64,000 bases of DNA from assembly GCF_963664965.1 (NCBI RefSeq), contig NZ_OY761823.1, positions 1,312,001-1,376,000 on the forward strand, read 5' to 3'. The notes under the pieces are model-generated. The model was not told the DNA's origin, ran no database searches, and saw only the letters and a list, made by a program, of their open reading frames with translations. Shown piece after piece: positions 7,721-16,820 of the stretch; position 1 is the stretch's first letter, and every line of letters begins with the position of its first letter. The translations under genes were made by a program, and so were the position numbers. Source of the stretch: an uncultured Pseudodesulfovibrio sp. Its GTDB lineage: Bacteria; Desulfobacterota; Desulfovibrionia; Desulfovibrionales; Desulfovibrionaceae.

Positions 7721-9874
7721 TCACTTCTTGTACGTCGGGAGTTCGACGATGAATGAGCTGCCTTCTCCTTCCACTGATTCGACCCATATGCGGCCGTGGT
7801 AATGCTTTACGATCTCCTGACTGATGGACAGGCCCAGCCCTGTTCCTTCGGTTTTCTTTTCCCGGGTATCCTTTTTGACCACCTGATGGAATTTGTCGAA
7901 GATTCTTTTCTGGTCATGGGCGGGGATTCCCGGTCCGGTGTCTTCGACCCTGATTTGCAGTTTTCCTTGCGGGGTGGAGCGGGCTATCAGGGTGACACTT
8001 CCTTTCGTGGTAAACTTGGCCGCGTTGTTCAGCAGGTTGATAACCACCTGCTCCAGACGGTCCGGGTCGATGTAAAGCAGGGGGAGAGGTTGCGGAATTT
8101 CCACGATCAAAACGACTTCGGCCTTGTCGGCAAACATGCCGCTCATCGCGTTGGCCACCTGATGCAGCAGGAGGTGAGGGTCGACTTCGCTGTCGCTCCA
8201 TTTGATGCGTCCTGATTCAATTTTCGCCAAATCCAGAAAGTCGTTGATCATCCGGGTCAGGCGTTGTCCCTCGTATTCGATTATTTCCAGATTATTGCAA
8301 ATTCGTTTGCCTTTTTTCTTTAGTTTGGTGTCATCGGCCAAGGGAAGGAAGGACTGAGAGAACTCCTTGTTGATGAGTTTGGTGAAGCCCAGCACCGATG
8401 TCAGAGGGGTGCGGAGTTCATGAGAGACAGAGGAGAGAAATGAGGATTTCATTTCATCCAGTTCAACCAATTGCCGGTTGGCTTCCTCCAATTCTTCGGC
8501 CTGGATTTTCAGGGCGCTGGTACGTGCTTCCACTATGTATTCAAGATCCTTGTTCAACTGTATCAATTCGTCGTGTCTATCCCTTTCCAGTCTCTTGGTT
8601 TGGCGAAGACTGGTCACCATGGTGTTGAAGTGGCGGCACAGGAAACCGATCTCGCCCGGGGCGTCCGCGTCGGCCTGAACCGACAGGTCGCCTTCAGCGA
8701 CTTTCTTGCACTGGGCCGTGAGTCCTTTTATCGGGCTGAGCAGTTTGCGCAGCAGCAGGGCCAGAATGAAATTGATGAACAGAATGGACACCAGTGCAGG
8801 CAGAAGGATGGACATTTGCAGTTGGGGCAGACTTTCTTCCAATTCGTCAATGTATGCCGACGTGGCGATATACCAGCCGGTGATGGGTTCATGGGTGACC
8901 CAGCTGATTTTGGGATGAATGAAATTCTCTTCATCGTTCGGGTGATCCCACTTGTATTGGAATTTGTTCTGTCCCCATGGCTTTTCCGCAGTTTTCTTCA
9001 GTTCGGTGCACATGCTGATGTCCTGACCCGGAACCTTTACTGTGTCGATGTTTTGGTAGGCATTTATGGTCGGGTGGCCGATAAGCATGCAGTCTTCATC
9101 AAAGAAATAGAGATAGCCGGTCCTGCCTACAACGATTTCAGCCAGTCTGGCCCTGAGTTCATTGAGGTTGGAGAGTCTGTCTTCCTCCAGAATCAGTTTC
9201 AAATGGTCTATCGAAACTCCTGCATAAAGTACGATCCCCCATGGTTTGTATTCCATGGCTGCGAGCAGAAAGGCTTTTTCGGTTTGTGTATTGGGAGGTT
9301 TGCCTTGATACATGGCATATACCGCCTGCTTGGACGGCGTATAGCGTGACTCTTTGTGAAGTTTTGTGAGGACGGAGTTCAGGAGACTGTTTTTTTGTTC
9401 AAGTGATTGGTCGAGGGCCTTGGTTCGGGGGGGCACGAGGATCTTTCTGGTGTGGTCTGCGATGAACAGGTCTTGTTGATCGTATCTGAGGATGGAAGTC
9501 AGTCGGGCCAGAGCTTCTTTTTGTAATGCTTTCCGGTCTTGTGTTCCTGTAATGAACTGAGTTTCGTAGCTGTCCAGATACCCGCAGATCAACCGCAGGC
9601 GAGATTCCATGTTTTCTTTGGTCAGTTGCAGGGTCTGCGAATACAGAAGCTCGTCTGTAACAAATGTGCGGCCCATGATGTCTGCAGCATTTCGCAGAAC
9701 AGTGTATCCATTTTCATCCTGTATGTTGTAAACCAGAACGCGTCCCATCCAGCGGGACACTCCTATGGCAGCCAGAGCCGTGACGGCTGCCACGAATGTG
9801 GAGAACCAGAAAAAACGCCAGAAGATCGATTTCGGCAGAGGGCTTGTTGTGAGTTGAGGGTTGATTCTATTCAT
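7721..9874 (-). CDS. Membrane sensor histidine kinase with Cache and HAMP domains (717 aa)
   Basis: Order of domains: membrane helix at about 18-40; a large periplasmic Cache-type sensor region to about 345; second membrane helix at 355-375; HAMP (residues 375-430); coiled coil; HisKA with the phosphorylated His at about 485 (SHELRTPLTS); and HATPase_c with N box NLLNNAAKF, G1 EDTGPGIP, F box IFDKFHQ and G2 EGTGLGLS. There is no receiver domain and no response regulator next to it. The ATG at 9874 overlaps the stop of the binding-protein gene (ATGA), with a GGGAAGG ribosome site, so the pair is translationally coupled. The binding protein may feed signals to this kinase. Confidence 0.93.
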   Translation of the reverse strand: MNRINPQLTTSPLPKSIFWRFFWFSTFVAAVTALAAIGVSRWMGRVLVYNIQDENGYTVLRNAADIMGRTFVTDELLYSQTLQLTKENMESRLRLICGYLDSYETQFITGTQDRKALQKEALARLTSILRYDQQDLFIADHTRKILVPPRTKALDQSLEQKNSLLNSVLTKLHKESRYTPSKQAVYAMYQGKPPNTQTEKAFLLAAMEYKPWGIVLYAGVSIDHLKLILEEDRLSNLNELRARLAEIVVGRTGYLYFFDEDCMLIGHPTINAYQNIDTVKVPGQDISMCTELKKTAEKPWGQNKFQYKWDHPNDEENFIHPKISWVTHEPITGWYIATSAYIDELEESLPQLQMSILLPALVSILFINFILALLLRKLLSPIKGLTAQCKKVAEGDLSVQADADAPGEIGFLCRHFNTMVTSLRQTKRLERDRHDELIQLNKDLEYIVEARTSALKIQAEELEEANRQLVELDEMKSSFLSSVSHELRTPLTSVLGFTKLINKEFSQSFLPLADDTKLKKKGKRICNNLEIIEYEGQRLTRMINDFLDLAKIESGRIKWSDSEVDPHLLLHQVANAMSGMFADKAEVVLIVEIPQPLPLLYIDPDRLEQVVINLLNNAAKFTTKGSVTLIARSTPQGKLQIRVEDTGPGIPAHDQKRIFDKFHQVVKKDTREKKTEGTGLGLSISQEIVKHYHGRIWVESVEGEGSSFIVELPTYKK

Positions 9875-11154
9875 GGAGTTGCCTTCCCTTTCCATTGGGG
9901 AGGTGCAGGCAGGGTTTCCGGAAGCCCGGCGTCACGGCGCAGTCGTTTCCACTTCTTGGGCGATCGAACCGTGAGTTCTCCGGGTTTGCTGCTCAAGATG
10001 GTGAAATAATCCATGCGCTGGGTGCCGATGTGCATCAGTTCCAGGTCCTTGCCTCTGACCATGTACACCGTCTGGACGGATTGATGGTCCATGGGCCGCC
10101 ACCACTGGGCGTCCTTGAGCAATGTGTATTCGTGGCCTTCCAGAGCCTGAACGACCTTGGCCGTTTCAAAGCTTCCGGCCCGTTCAACCGCGCTTTTGTA
10201 TTCATACACGATGGTATATGCGCTGGCCCCTGAGGAGCTGGGGTGGCGATGGTAACGTTTGACGAATTCCTCCACGAATTCTTTTCCTCGGGCATAATCG
10301 TAGAGGTACGGTATATTCCAGGTCCATGGCACTGTCCCGACGACATTTTCCATGGCTGCGGCCCCCGCTCTTTCGGCCATGCCCAGAGTGAGGTTCGGGA
10401 CAACGATCAGTGTGTCCTTGAAGTCCATGGCTGCGGCCTGTTGCAGTGCATAGGCCAGATCCTTGCCGAAAAGAGATAGTACGAGGACATCCGGATTATT
10501 CTTTTTTGCCTGTTGCAGAGGCACGGAAAAATCAACTGCCCCCAAAGGAATAAGCGCTCCCTGATGATGCACCTGATTCATTGTGTCGGTTACTTGCCTG
10601 ATGCTGTCTTCGGTCGTCCAGCCCCACGTATAGTCCGCAGTGATGTAGTGATAACGTTTGCCTGCATAGTGGGTGTTGAGCCAGTCGGCCATGACCTGAG
10701 CGCTCATCCATGAATTGTTGCATTCGCGGAATGATGTCTTTTGCGCCCCTTCCAGAGTAGTTGCCGTGGAGTAAGTCAATGTGCCGAAGAAGATGACGTT
10801 GCGTTTCTGGCAGATTTCAGCGGAAGCGATAGCCACTGCGGAGCTTGAGCCGCCGAAAATCATGGTGCAGTTGCTGTTGATGAGTTCGTTGACATTAATT
10901 CGGGTCTGCAACACGTCCGAGGCCGAGTTTCTGGTGAGCAGGCGGACCCGGTGGCCCATAATGCCGCCGGTGTGATTGATTTCATCCACGGCCATGCGCG
11001 CGGCGCGGATCTGGTCCAGTCCTTCCACTGAATAGGGACCTGTGAGGGGATAGTTGATACCGATCCTTACGGGTTGTTTCCCTCGGGCAGGAAATGCCGT
11101 GAATGCAAAAGCCAAGAAGGCTGTGAATACTATGAACCATATGCGGCGGATCAT
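9871..11154 (-). CDS. Branched-chain-amino-acid-type periplasmic binding protein (427 aa)
   Basis: A signal peptide at residues 1-25 (MIRRIWFIVFTAFLAFAF, then ARG) precedes a type I periplasmic binding fold: PVRIGINYPLTGPYSVEGLDQIRAA, NHTGGIMGHRVRLL, and FGGSSSAVAIASAEI. This matches the LivJ/UrtA/AmiC-like family (Peripla_BP_6). No ABC permease or ATPase genes are adjacent; the downstream gene is a histidine kinase, overlapping by 4 nt. I infer a sensing rather than transport role, as in TorT/TorS-like systems. The start at 11154 is chosen because it begins the signal peptide; a longer frame to 11256 exists. Confidence 0.88.
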   Translation of the reverse strand: MIRRIWFIVFTAFLAFAFTAFPARGKQPVRIGINYPLTGPYSVEGLDQIRAARMAVDEINHTGGIMGHRVRLLTRNSASDVLQTRINVNELINSNCTMIFGGSSSAVAIASAEICQKRNVIFFGTLTYSTATTLEGAQKTSFRECNNSWMSAQVMADWLNTHYAGKRYHYITADYTWGWTTEDSIRQVTDTMNQVHHQGALIPLGAVDFSVPLQQAKKNNPDVLVLSLFGKDLAYALQQAAAMDFKDTLIVVPNLTLGMAERAGAAAMENVVGTVPWTWNIPYLYDYARGKEFVEEFVKRYHRHPSSSGASAYTIVYEYKSAVERAGSFETAKVVQALEGHEYTLLKDAQWWRPMDHQSVQTVYMVRGKDLELMHIGTQRMDYFTILSSKPGELTVRSPKKWKRLRRDAGLPETLPAPPQWKGKATP

Positions 11155-11456
11155 GAATGCTGCCGTCCGTTGATTGTACGTTAAACCTATTATGCGTAGT
11201 CTTGAACCATAGCCTAAAGCGCACGTCTTTGCCCATGATAATAAGCAGGATTGCAAATATTCCGTGTGTTTTCTGCCGAAGAGCGATGGGGAATGTGAGG
11301 GGCGATTCTTCGGAATGGGATAAGGGGAAAGTTGTTTGTTTTTGAGGAAGAAGGTGTTGTTCTCATCCTGCTAAAAGAGTACAAACAAATCTTGCCGGAT
11401 TTTGAAACAGACCATGGAATTCATACTTCAAAAAGTCGCTGTGCGCGGTAGTTGAT

Positions 11457-12032
11457 ATGCCCTTTTCCGAGAGTGATACCTTTGAACGAACGACGTTCGA
11501 TCAGGTTGCTTGTGATGACGACCTTGAGGATATTTCCTTTTACCGCTGCATTTTCAAAAATGCATCTTTTCAGTCGCGGCGGCTGATCGACTGCGTTTTC
11601 GATGACTGCGAATTCATCCAGTGCAATCTGTCGCTTGTGGAGATAATGAGTTCTGTCTTCACCGGGGTGAAGTTCGTGGACTGCAAGCTGCTCGGTGTGA
11701 ACTGGAGCGGGACCGGAGGCTTTCTTTCCGCTTCCTATGACGGGTGCATCATGGAGCATAACGTGTTTGCCGACATGAACCTTTCAAGGGACAAGTTCAC
11801 TTCATGCGTCTTGGCGAATGCGACGTTCTCGCATACCAAGCTGCGTCATTCCGTGTTCGATGATTGTGACCTGTCGCAATGCCAGTTCCATCAGACTGAC
11901 TTGAGCTATGCCAATTTCACGACATCACGGAACTATTACATGAACGCTGAAACCAACAATCTCAAGAAGACTGTTTTCTCCTTGCCGGAAGCCGTTTCCC
12001 TGCTTGCGAATCTGGATATTGTTTTAGACTGA
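11457..12032 (+). CDS. Pentapeptide-repeat protein (191 aa)
   Basis: The sequence is built from A(D/N)LXX-like five-residue repeats with Phe/Leu at the centre: FYRCIFKNASF, DCVFDDCEFIQCNL, DDCDLSQCQFHQTDLSYANF. Such proteins fold as right-handed quadrilateral beta-helices; some (Qnr, MfpA) mimic DNA and protect gyrase, but most have no known role. The length and the break in repeats near residue 95 (a GTGGFLSASY insert) resemble Qnr-type proteins, though this alone does not indicate quinolone protection. It converges on panF, and both share the hairpin at 12045-12081. Confidence 0.88.
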   Translation: MPFSESDTFERTTFDQVACDDDLEDISFYRCIFKNASFQSRRLIDCVFDDCEFIQCNLSLVEIMSSVFTGVKFVDCKLLGVNWSGTGGFLSASYDGCIMEHNVFADMNLSRDKFTSCVLANATFSHTKLRHSVFDDCDLSQCQFHQTDLSYANFTTSRNYYMNAETNNLKKTVFSLPEAVSLLANLDIVLD

Positions 12033-12044
12033 GATCGGAATGAA

Positions 12045-12081
12045 AAAACGGCAGGGATACATGCGTATCCCTGCCGTTTTT
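12045..12081. terminator. Bidirectional terminator between the pentapeptide gene and panF
   Basis: A 16-bp stem (AAAACGGCAGGGATAC and its complement, 4-nt loop) is flanked by A-run and T-run, so it can stop both convergent transcripts. Confidence 0.9.
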
Positions 12082-12111
12082 GTTCGATGTCGTTTGTATT
12101 CGGAAGGACAG

Positions 12112-13578
12112 CTAATGTTGTTTCTGTGAGGCTGCGGGGCTTCCGAGGTATGAGCCTGCGACAAAGGCTGCGATGGCGGTCATGACTGTCGGTACGATGG
12201 CGTGAACGCCGCCCATGGCCGGTTTCATGATGGTCAGGGTGATGAATGTCGTAACGCCGAGCGTTATGGACAGGATGGCCCCTGTCGCATTCCCCTTTTC
12301 CCAGTACAATCCCAGAACAATGGGGCACAGGAAGACGGCCTCAAGACCGCCGAAGGCGAACAGGTTGATCCATACGAGCAGGTCCGGCGGCTCAATGGCG
12401 GCGACAAATACCATGAGTCCAATGACGATCGTGGAGATGAGGCTTGCCTTCTTGATGCTGGCAAGCGGCATGCGCGAGGCATCGCCCTTGAGCCTGTAAT
12501 GAATGTACAGGTCCTTGATGATGGCGGCGGACACTAGGAGCAGCATGGAATCCACGGTGGACATGATGGCTGCGAGCGGTCCGGCAATGAATATGCCTGC
12601 CCAGACCGGGGAGAGCAGTTCCACGATAAGGCTCGGCATGGCCAGATCTCCGGCCGGAAGATCGGGAAGAACGGCGCGTCCCAGCGTCCCTGCGAGGTGC
12701 GCGCAAAGGATCATGAAGCCGATGAGCAGGGTGCCGATGATCATGGCGTCATGCATGGCGCGGGAGTCCCTGTAGGCCATGCAGCGCTGCGTGGTCTGCG
12801 GAAGGCCGAGGATGCCGATGCCGACAAGCACCCAGAAGGAGAGGGTGAAGGGCTGGGGAACGGCTTCCTTGGGGCCGGTCGGCGTGATGAGTCCGGGATC
12901 GATATCCTTGAGCGTCATGATGCATTGCTCCATGCCGCCGCCCGCCTTGATGACGGCCAGCAGGATGACGACCACGGCCACGACCATGACGATTCCCTGA
13001 ATGGCGTCGGTCAGGACGACGGCCCGGAATCCGCCGACAGCGGTGTACAGCACCACGCTGATTCCGAAAAGGACCAGTCCGACAATGTACGGGTAGCCCG
13101 TCACGCTCTGGAAAAGGCGGGCACCGCCGATGAATTGCGCGAGCATGGCCGCCATGAAGAAGACGATGAGTGCCACGGAGCACAGGATGACCACAGTATC
13201 GCTTTCGAATCTGGCCCGCAGGTAATCCGTGATGGTTACCGACTGTGTCTTCCGGGCCATGATGGCGAACCGTTTGCCGAGGATGCCCAGCGTCAGGAAT
13301 GTGGTGGGCACCTGAATCATGGCGAGCAACACCCAGCTCAGGCCGAGCCGGTATGCCACGCCCGGACCGCCGACGAAACTGCTGGCGCTGGTGTAGCTTG
13401 CGATGATGGTCATGGCCAGCACGAAGCCGCCCATGGAGCGTCCTCCGATGAAATAGTCCTCGATGAATCCTTGCGAGGTGGCGCTGGATTCTGATTTCTT
13501 TCTGGCCCAGAGGGCTACGCCGATGGAGAGCACCAGATACGCCACGACCGGGATGGATGTCATGAGTGTGTCTGTCAT
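12112..13578 (-). CDS. panF: Sodium/pantothenate symporter (488 aa)
   Basis: A sodium:solute symporter (SSS) family protein with about 13 membrane helices. It shows the PanF-type start (IPVVAYLVLSIGVALWARKK), the FIEDYFIGGRSMGGFVLAMT segment and SYTSASSFVGGPGVAY near helix 2. The family imports pantothenate, the precursor of coenzyme A, with sodium. The preceding yhdT gene overlaps it by 4 nt (ATGA), which reproduces the yhdT-panF pair of Escherichia coli and supports the specific substrate. Assignment within SSS rests on sequence resemblance plus that neighbour. Confidence 0.88.
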   Translation of the reverse strand: MTDTLMTSIPVVAYLVLSIGVALWARKKSESSATSQGFIEDYFIGGRSMGGFVLAMTIIASYTSASSFVGGPGVAYRLGLSWVLLAMIQVPTTFLTLGILGKRFAIMARKTQSVTITDYLRARFESDTVVILCSVALIVFFMAAMLAQFIGGARLFQSVTGYPYIVGLVLFGISVVLYTAVGGFRAVVLTDAIQGIVMVVAVVVILLAVIKAGGGMEQCIMTLKDIDPGLITPTGPKEAVPQPFTLSFWVLVGIGILGLPQTTQRCMAYRDSRAMHDAMIIGTLLIGFMILCAHLAGTLGRAVLPDLPAGDLAMPSLIVELLSPVWAGIFIAGPLAAIMSTVDSMLLLVSAAIIKDLYIHYRLKGDASRMPLASIKKASLISTIVIGLMVFVAAIEPPDLLVWINLFAFGGLEAVFLCPIVLGLYWEKGNATGAILSITLGVTTFITLTIMKPAMGGVHAIVPTVMTAIAAFVAGSYLGSPAASQKQH

Positions 13579-13883
13579 CTGTCGCCATCCTTGGAAGTCA
13601 TTCCGTCATTTCCGCTGGTAGAAGGATTTTCGCCGAGCGGCATGTCCTTGAACTTGAGGCGTACAAGTCCCCAGAGAATGATGGTGATGAGCGGATAGCC
13701 GACGATGCAGCTGTAGAAAAACCATTCGGGCAGTCCCAGTACGTATGAGTAATCGTCCGGATTGCCGCTGCCCATGCCGTATGCACAGATATACCACCAG
13801 ACGAAATACAGGGCGTAGGCTCCCAGTGCGAGCAGGGCTTCCTTGTTGGCCTGCCTGAATCGCGGGTCTTGTTGTTTGTTCAT
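13575..13883 (-). CDS. yhdT: YhdT-family membrane protein (102 aa)
   Basis: Two membrane helices (about residues 17-38 and 56-80) with the family pattern RFRQANKEALLALGAYALYFVWWYICAYG and GLPEWFFYSCIVGYP. This is DUF997/YhdT, a small partner protein encoded before sodium symporters such as PanF. Its stop overlaps the panF start, so translation is coupled. The exact role is not known; a subunit or assembly factor for the symporter is the common guess. Confidence 0.9.
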   Translation of the reverse strand: MNKQQDPRFRQANKEALLALGAYALYFVWWYICAYGMGSGNPDDYSYVLGLPEWFFYSCIVGYPLITIILWGLVRLKFKDMPLGENPSTSGNDGMTSKDGDR

Positions 13884-14135
13884 GGTGTTGAAACCTTTGA
13901 AATCGGGGTGAGTGGTCGATTCTTGTTACGTTTGATTCGGGATTGCCTTACGGGGTGATGAGGGGGTTGGTCAATGATGTCGTCATATGGAATGGATTTT
14001 CGGAGGAAAAGGCAAAGAGTTGTCAGTGGCGGAAAGGCGGGCAAGGTTCCTCGATGTGAAAACTTCACAATGGTTTTGGTTGTGTGATATTGTATCTTAA
14101 CCCATTGAACCTGTTGCTTGAATCTGGAGAAGGCC

Positions 14136-14873
14136 ATGCGTGTCGCCTTTTTGCTGTTTGCCATCATCCTGCTTTCGACCATGAGTTATTCCATGGCGAC
14201 AGATACTGCCTCCAAGGAGTGGCGGATTGCCAGCTACCATATCCCGCTGCTTGTTGATGACCGGGAAAACGGGGCGTTCATGGAGTTGTTGCGTGAAGCG
14301 GCTCGGCGAGCTGACGTCCGTTACGTGGTTGTCATGGCTCCGGCCAAGCGGGCCATGCGCTACTTTGAAGACGGTGAAGTCGTTGCCATTGTGCCTGCGT
14401 TACGGGCAACGCTTGCAAAGGATGCCGTATTGACACGGCCTATTTTTACCAAGCAGATTCATGCGTTTGTTCGGGAAGGTGACTCCATACCGGAAAACAT
14501 TGCGTCTCTGAAAGGCTTGCGAATCGGCTTGACACGGGGGTTTTCCTATCCCCGTTCCATAACGGTGAACGAAAAGATTGAAGTCGATTATGCGGATACG
14601 ACGGAGGGGAGTCTGAAGAAACTCCTTGAAGGAAGGATTGATGCCGTGATTGCGGACGGCTATACCGCCTTGTTCGCTATTGAGAAGATGAATCTGTCAG
14701 GATTCCATTACGATCTATCCATTATTTTGCACGAACAACCCGTATATATGGCTTTCCAGCCGACGGAGGAAGGCAAGGAGCTTGCACAAAAGCTGTCCCG
14801 CTCTCTGGATTCCATGGAGGCCGATGGAACCATGCGCCGTATTCTGCCGGATATAAGTGGCAAGTCGCAGTAG
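14136..14873 (+). CDS. Amino-acid-type periplasmic binding protein (245 aa)
   Basis: Residues 1-25 are a signal peptide. The remainder is a type II periplasmic binding fold (SBP_bac_3): PLLVDDRENGAFMELLREAAR, the hinge region GLRIGLTRGFSYPRS, and GRIDAVIADGYTALFAIEK. There is no adjacent permease or ATPase. I start at the ATG at 14136, which has a GGAG ribosome site; a frame from 14118 also exists. Isolated proteins of this kind are common in Desulfovibrio and may serve orphan sensing or scavenging. Ligand cannot be told. Confidence 0.85.
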   Translation: MRVAFLLFAIILLSTMSYSMATDTASKEWRIASYHIPLLVDDRENGAFMELLREAARRADVRYVVVMAPAKRAMRYFEDGEVVAIVPALRATLAKDAVLTRPIFTKQIHAFVREGDSIPENIASLKGLRIGLTRGFSYPRSITVNEKIEVDYADTTEGSLKKLLEGRIDAVIADGYTALFAIEKMNLSGFHYDLSIILHEQPVYMAFQPTEEGKELAQKLSRSLDSMEADGTMRRILPDISGKSQ

Positions 14874-14930
14874 CCGGATAACGAATCGCCTGTTTTCAGA
14901 AGAGGTTGATAAAAATGATGTGGCAATGAA

Positions 14931-14957
14931 AAAGCCACCGTTAACTGCGGTGGCTTT
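14931..14957. terminator. Bidirectional terminator
   Basis: A 10-bp stem AAAGCCACCG / CGGTGGCTTT with a 7-nt loop lies between convergent genes and has A and T runs on its sides. Confidence 0.75.
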
Positions 14958-14981
14958 CGTGAATGTCAAAATGAATATGAG

Positions 14982-15344
14982 TTAGCCGCCAAACCAGCCG
15001 GGGGCAATCACTTCGAGAGCCTTGGTATAGTGTACCCGGAGGTCCTCCAGTTTGCCGCCGATGACCCTTTCCTGATCATTCAAGCTGCTGGGGCAGGAGC
15101 CTTGCATTTGTTCCCCGATAGCTTCTATTTCCTTTACTGTCGATTTGATCAGATTGATCTCATCGGCAAGGTCTCCACTGTGGTCAGACGCCAACACGTC
15201 ATACAGTCGGGCTTTCCATGTGTTGAGTTCCATTTCCAGGCCCTTGCAATAATGGGCCACGGCCTCTTGCTTCCCTGCTTCGGTAGGACAGCCATCAATT
15301 CCCATGCAACTTGGGCACGGTCCCGGGTAATCCATGTTAGGCAT
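14982..15344 (-). CDS. Small Cys-containing hypothetical protein (120 aa)
   Basis: The N-terminus has CPSC, then C and another C at about residue 33 (PGPCPSCMGIDGCP), which could bind a metal or Fe-S cluster. The rest is predicted alpha-helical with a coiled-coil tendency (INLIKSTVKEIEAIGEQM). I do not recognise the family. There is no signal peptide. A ribosome site is not clear (GAGACTCACT before the ATG). It stands alone, convergent with the binding-protein gene. Confidence 0.65.
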   Translation of the reverse strand: MPNMDYPGPCPSCMGIDGCPTEAGKQEAVAHYCKGLEMELNTWKARLYDVLASDHSGDLADEINLIKSTVKEIEAIGEQMQGSCPSSLNDQERVIGGKLEDLRVHYTKALEVIAPGWFGG

Positions 15345-15646
15345 AGTGAGTCTCCATGTGGTTGAGGGTTTGCGGTTCTATAAACCTTATCACATAGAGG
15401 AGTTAAAAGGGAGCTTTTGGAGTTATAATTTTATGTCGCAGGGAGGGCAGCCTGATACTCATTGTAATCGTTGACAACCTTTCCTGTTCCCGGCTGGTGT
15501 CGGTTACGCCTGAACTGTCAAAAAACAGTTCGTTTTTCAAAATGCGTTCACAGAAGTTGGGCAAGCCGCATGGCTCATCCTCGCAAAAAAAGGTGGTCAG
15601 CATCGCTGCTGACCACCCTGCATCCTGCAAATAAGATTGTTTCGGG
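15345..15646. other. Intergenic region
   Basis: This region contains the terminator at 15584-15617 and a 75-codon minus-strand frame (15403-15630) that overlaps the terminator and lacks a ribosome site. I do not regard it as a gene. Confidence 0.6.
15584..15617 (-). terminator. Terminator of the double-cubane protein operon
   Basis: On the minus strand an 11-bp stem GGTGGTCAGCA-type with a 4-nt loop is followed by a run of T. It lies 30 nt after the stop at 15647. Confidence 0.9.
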
Positions 15647-16777
15647 TTAACCGATCATTTCCAGAAACGCTTCAATGCGAACACGCAACTGTTCGGTATC
15701 CGCATCCGAATAGTCGGTCTCGATGTGCAGGTAGGGCATGTCTTTCTCGCCCTGCACGAATTTACGGATGTTTTCCGCCTCGACATTGTACGTATGGCAA
15801 GCCTGCCATGTGAGGTCCACCACCGCATCTGCTGCGAAATCGGTGATCATGGTATCGAGCAGCTTGATCCGGCCGGGATTGGGGGACATGATCGAGCAAG
15901 GGGTGGCGAGATATTTTTCTGCCAAGGCTGTGATGGGTGCCTTGTCCGTGTTCACCTTCATCGTTTTTTTGTAGCCTGTACAGTTTTCAAAGGCCACGAC
16001 AACGCCACCGGCGTCTTCAATGAGCTGGCAAACCTTGTGAGACCCCAACCCCATGGGAACACCGGAGATGATGACGCGAGGACCTTGCTGAGTATTTTCC
16101 TTGGGTGCGTTGCCGACTTCCTTGATGATTGCCTCAAGGTGTTCGACGGATTCCTGCTTATTGGCAAAGAAGCCTGCCTTGAAAACAATCTCCAGCATCT
16201 TCATGCCGGAAATCGGGGCCGGAGACTGCTGGTTCAGGTCCATCAGTCCCTTGAGCGCGGCGGATTCCCTGTTGGTCAGTTGAATGGCCTCTTTGAGCAT
16301 GTCGTCAGTGATCTCGATTCCACATTCCTGTTCGACACGTTCCTTGAAGCGGATCACTTCGCCTTCCCAGAATGGGCCGGTCACATCCAGTTCCTGATTG
16401 TGCGGCAGGTACATCAGGTGGAGCGGCTTGATTTCAGCCATCTGCTCGAACATTTTCTTTTTGCCGTCGCATGTCGAGTCCGCCACGATGAGATCAGCCG
16501 CCTTGAAGTACGGGCAGGTGTCTTCGATTGCGAATCCGAAGCTTGATTTGATCAGGGGGCAGAGATTGCGGGGCAGCGTCTTTTCTGCGGCAGGGATGGG
16601 GTCATTGCGTGTGCCGCACAGGGAGACTGCAATGCCTCCTGCCGCTAGGGCGATTTCAACAGGGGAGTACAGACAGTAAAATCCGAAAACTTTCTGGCCA
16701 TTCTCTTTGGCTTCTGCAACCTCCAGAGGATTTTTTTCAGCTCTCGTAGTCAACGTGTCAATGGAAGCGTAGTTCAT
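15647..16777 (-). CDS. yjiM: Double-cubane-cluster / 2-hydroxyacyl-CoA dehydratase family protein (376 aa)
   Basis: The protein belongs to the HgdB/BcrC-like superfamily. The markers are GFYCLYSPVEIALAAGGIAV, CPLIKSSFGFA, the Cys-containing VADSTCDGKKKMFEQM loop, and the late LTWQACHTYNVE segment; these Cys residues bind the Fe-S cluster. The arrangement of a single dehydratase-like chain with its activator resembles YjiM/YjiL of E. coli and the double-cubane cluster protein (DCCP) of Carboxydothermus, which reduces small molecules such as acetylene. I start at 16777, with an AAGGAG ribosome site; a longer frame to 16834 lacks one. The true substrate is unknown. Confidence 0.85.
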   Translation of the reverse strand: MNYASIDTLTTRAEKNPLEVAEAKENGQKVFGFYCLYSPVEIALAAGGIAVSLCGTRNDPIPAAEKTLPRNLCPLIKSSFGFAIEDTCPYFKAADLIVADSTCDGKKKMFEQMAEIKPLHLMYLPHNQELDVTGPFWEGEVIRFKERVEQECGIEITDDMLKEAIQLTNRESAALKGLMDLNQQSPAPISGMKMLEIVFKAGFFANKQESVEHLEAIIKEVGNAPKENTQQGPRVIISGVPMGLGSHKVCQLIEDAGGVVVAFENCTGYKKTMKVNTDKAPITALAEKYLATPCSIMSPNPGRIKLLDTMITDFAADAVVDLTWQACHTYNVEAENIRKFVQGEKDMPYLHIETDYSDADTEQLRVRIEAFLEMIG

Positions 16778-16820
16778 GGATTCTCCTTCTTCATATGGTA
16801 AAAAATGAAAGGTCAGGTAA

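Noticed and set aside
12697..13494. 265-codon plus-strand frame over panF
   Set aside because: Antisense shadow of a real membrane protein gene; composition (His/Asp/Gly) is typical of such shadows.
15403..15630. 75-codon minus-strand frame in an intergenic region
   Set aside because: Spans the terminator of the neighbouring operon and lacks a start signal.
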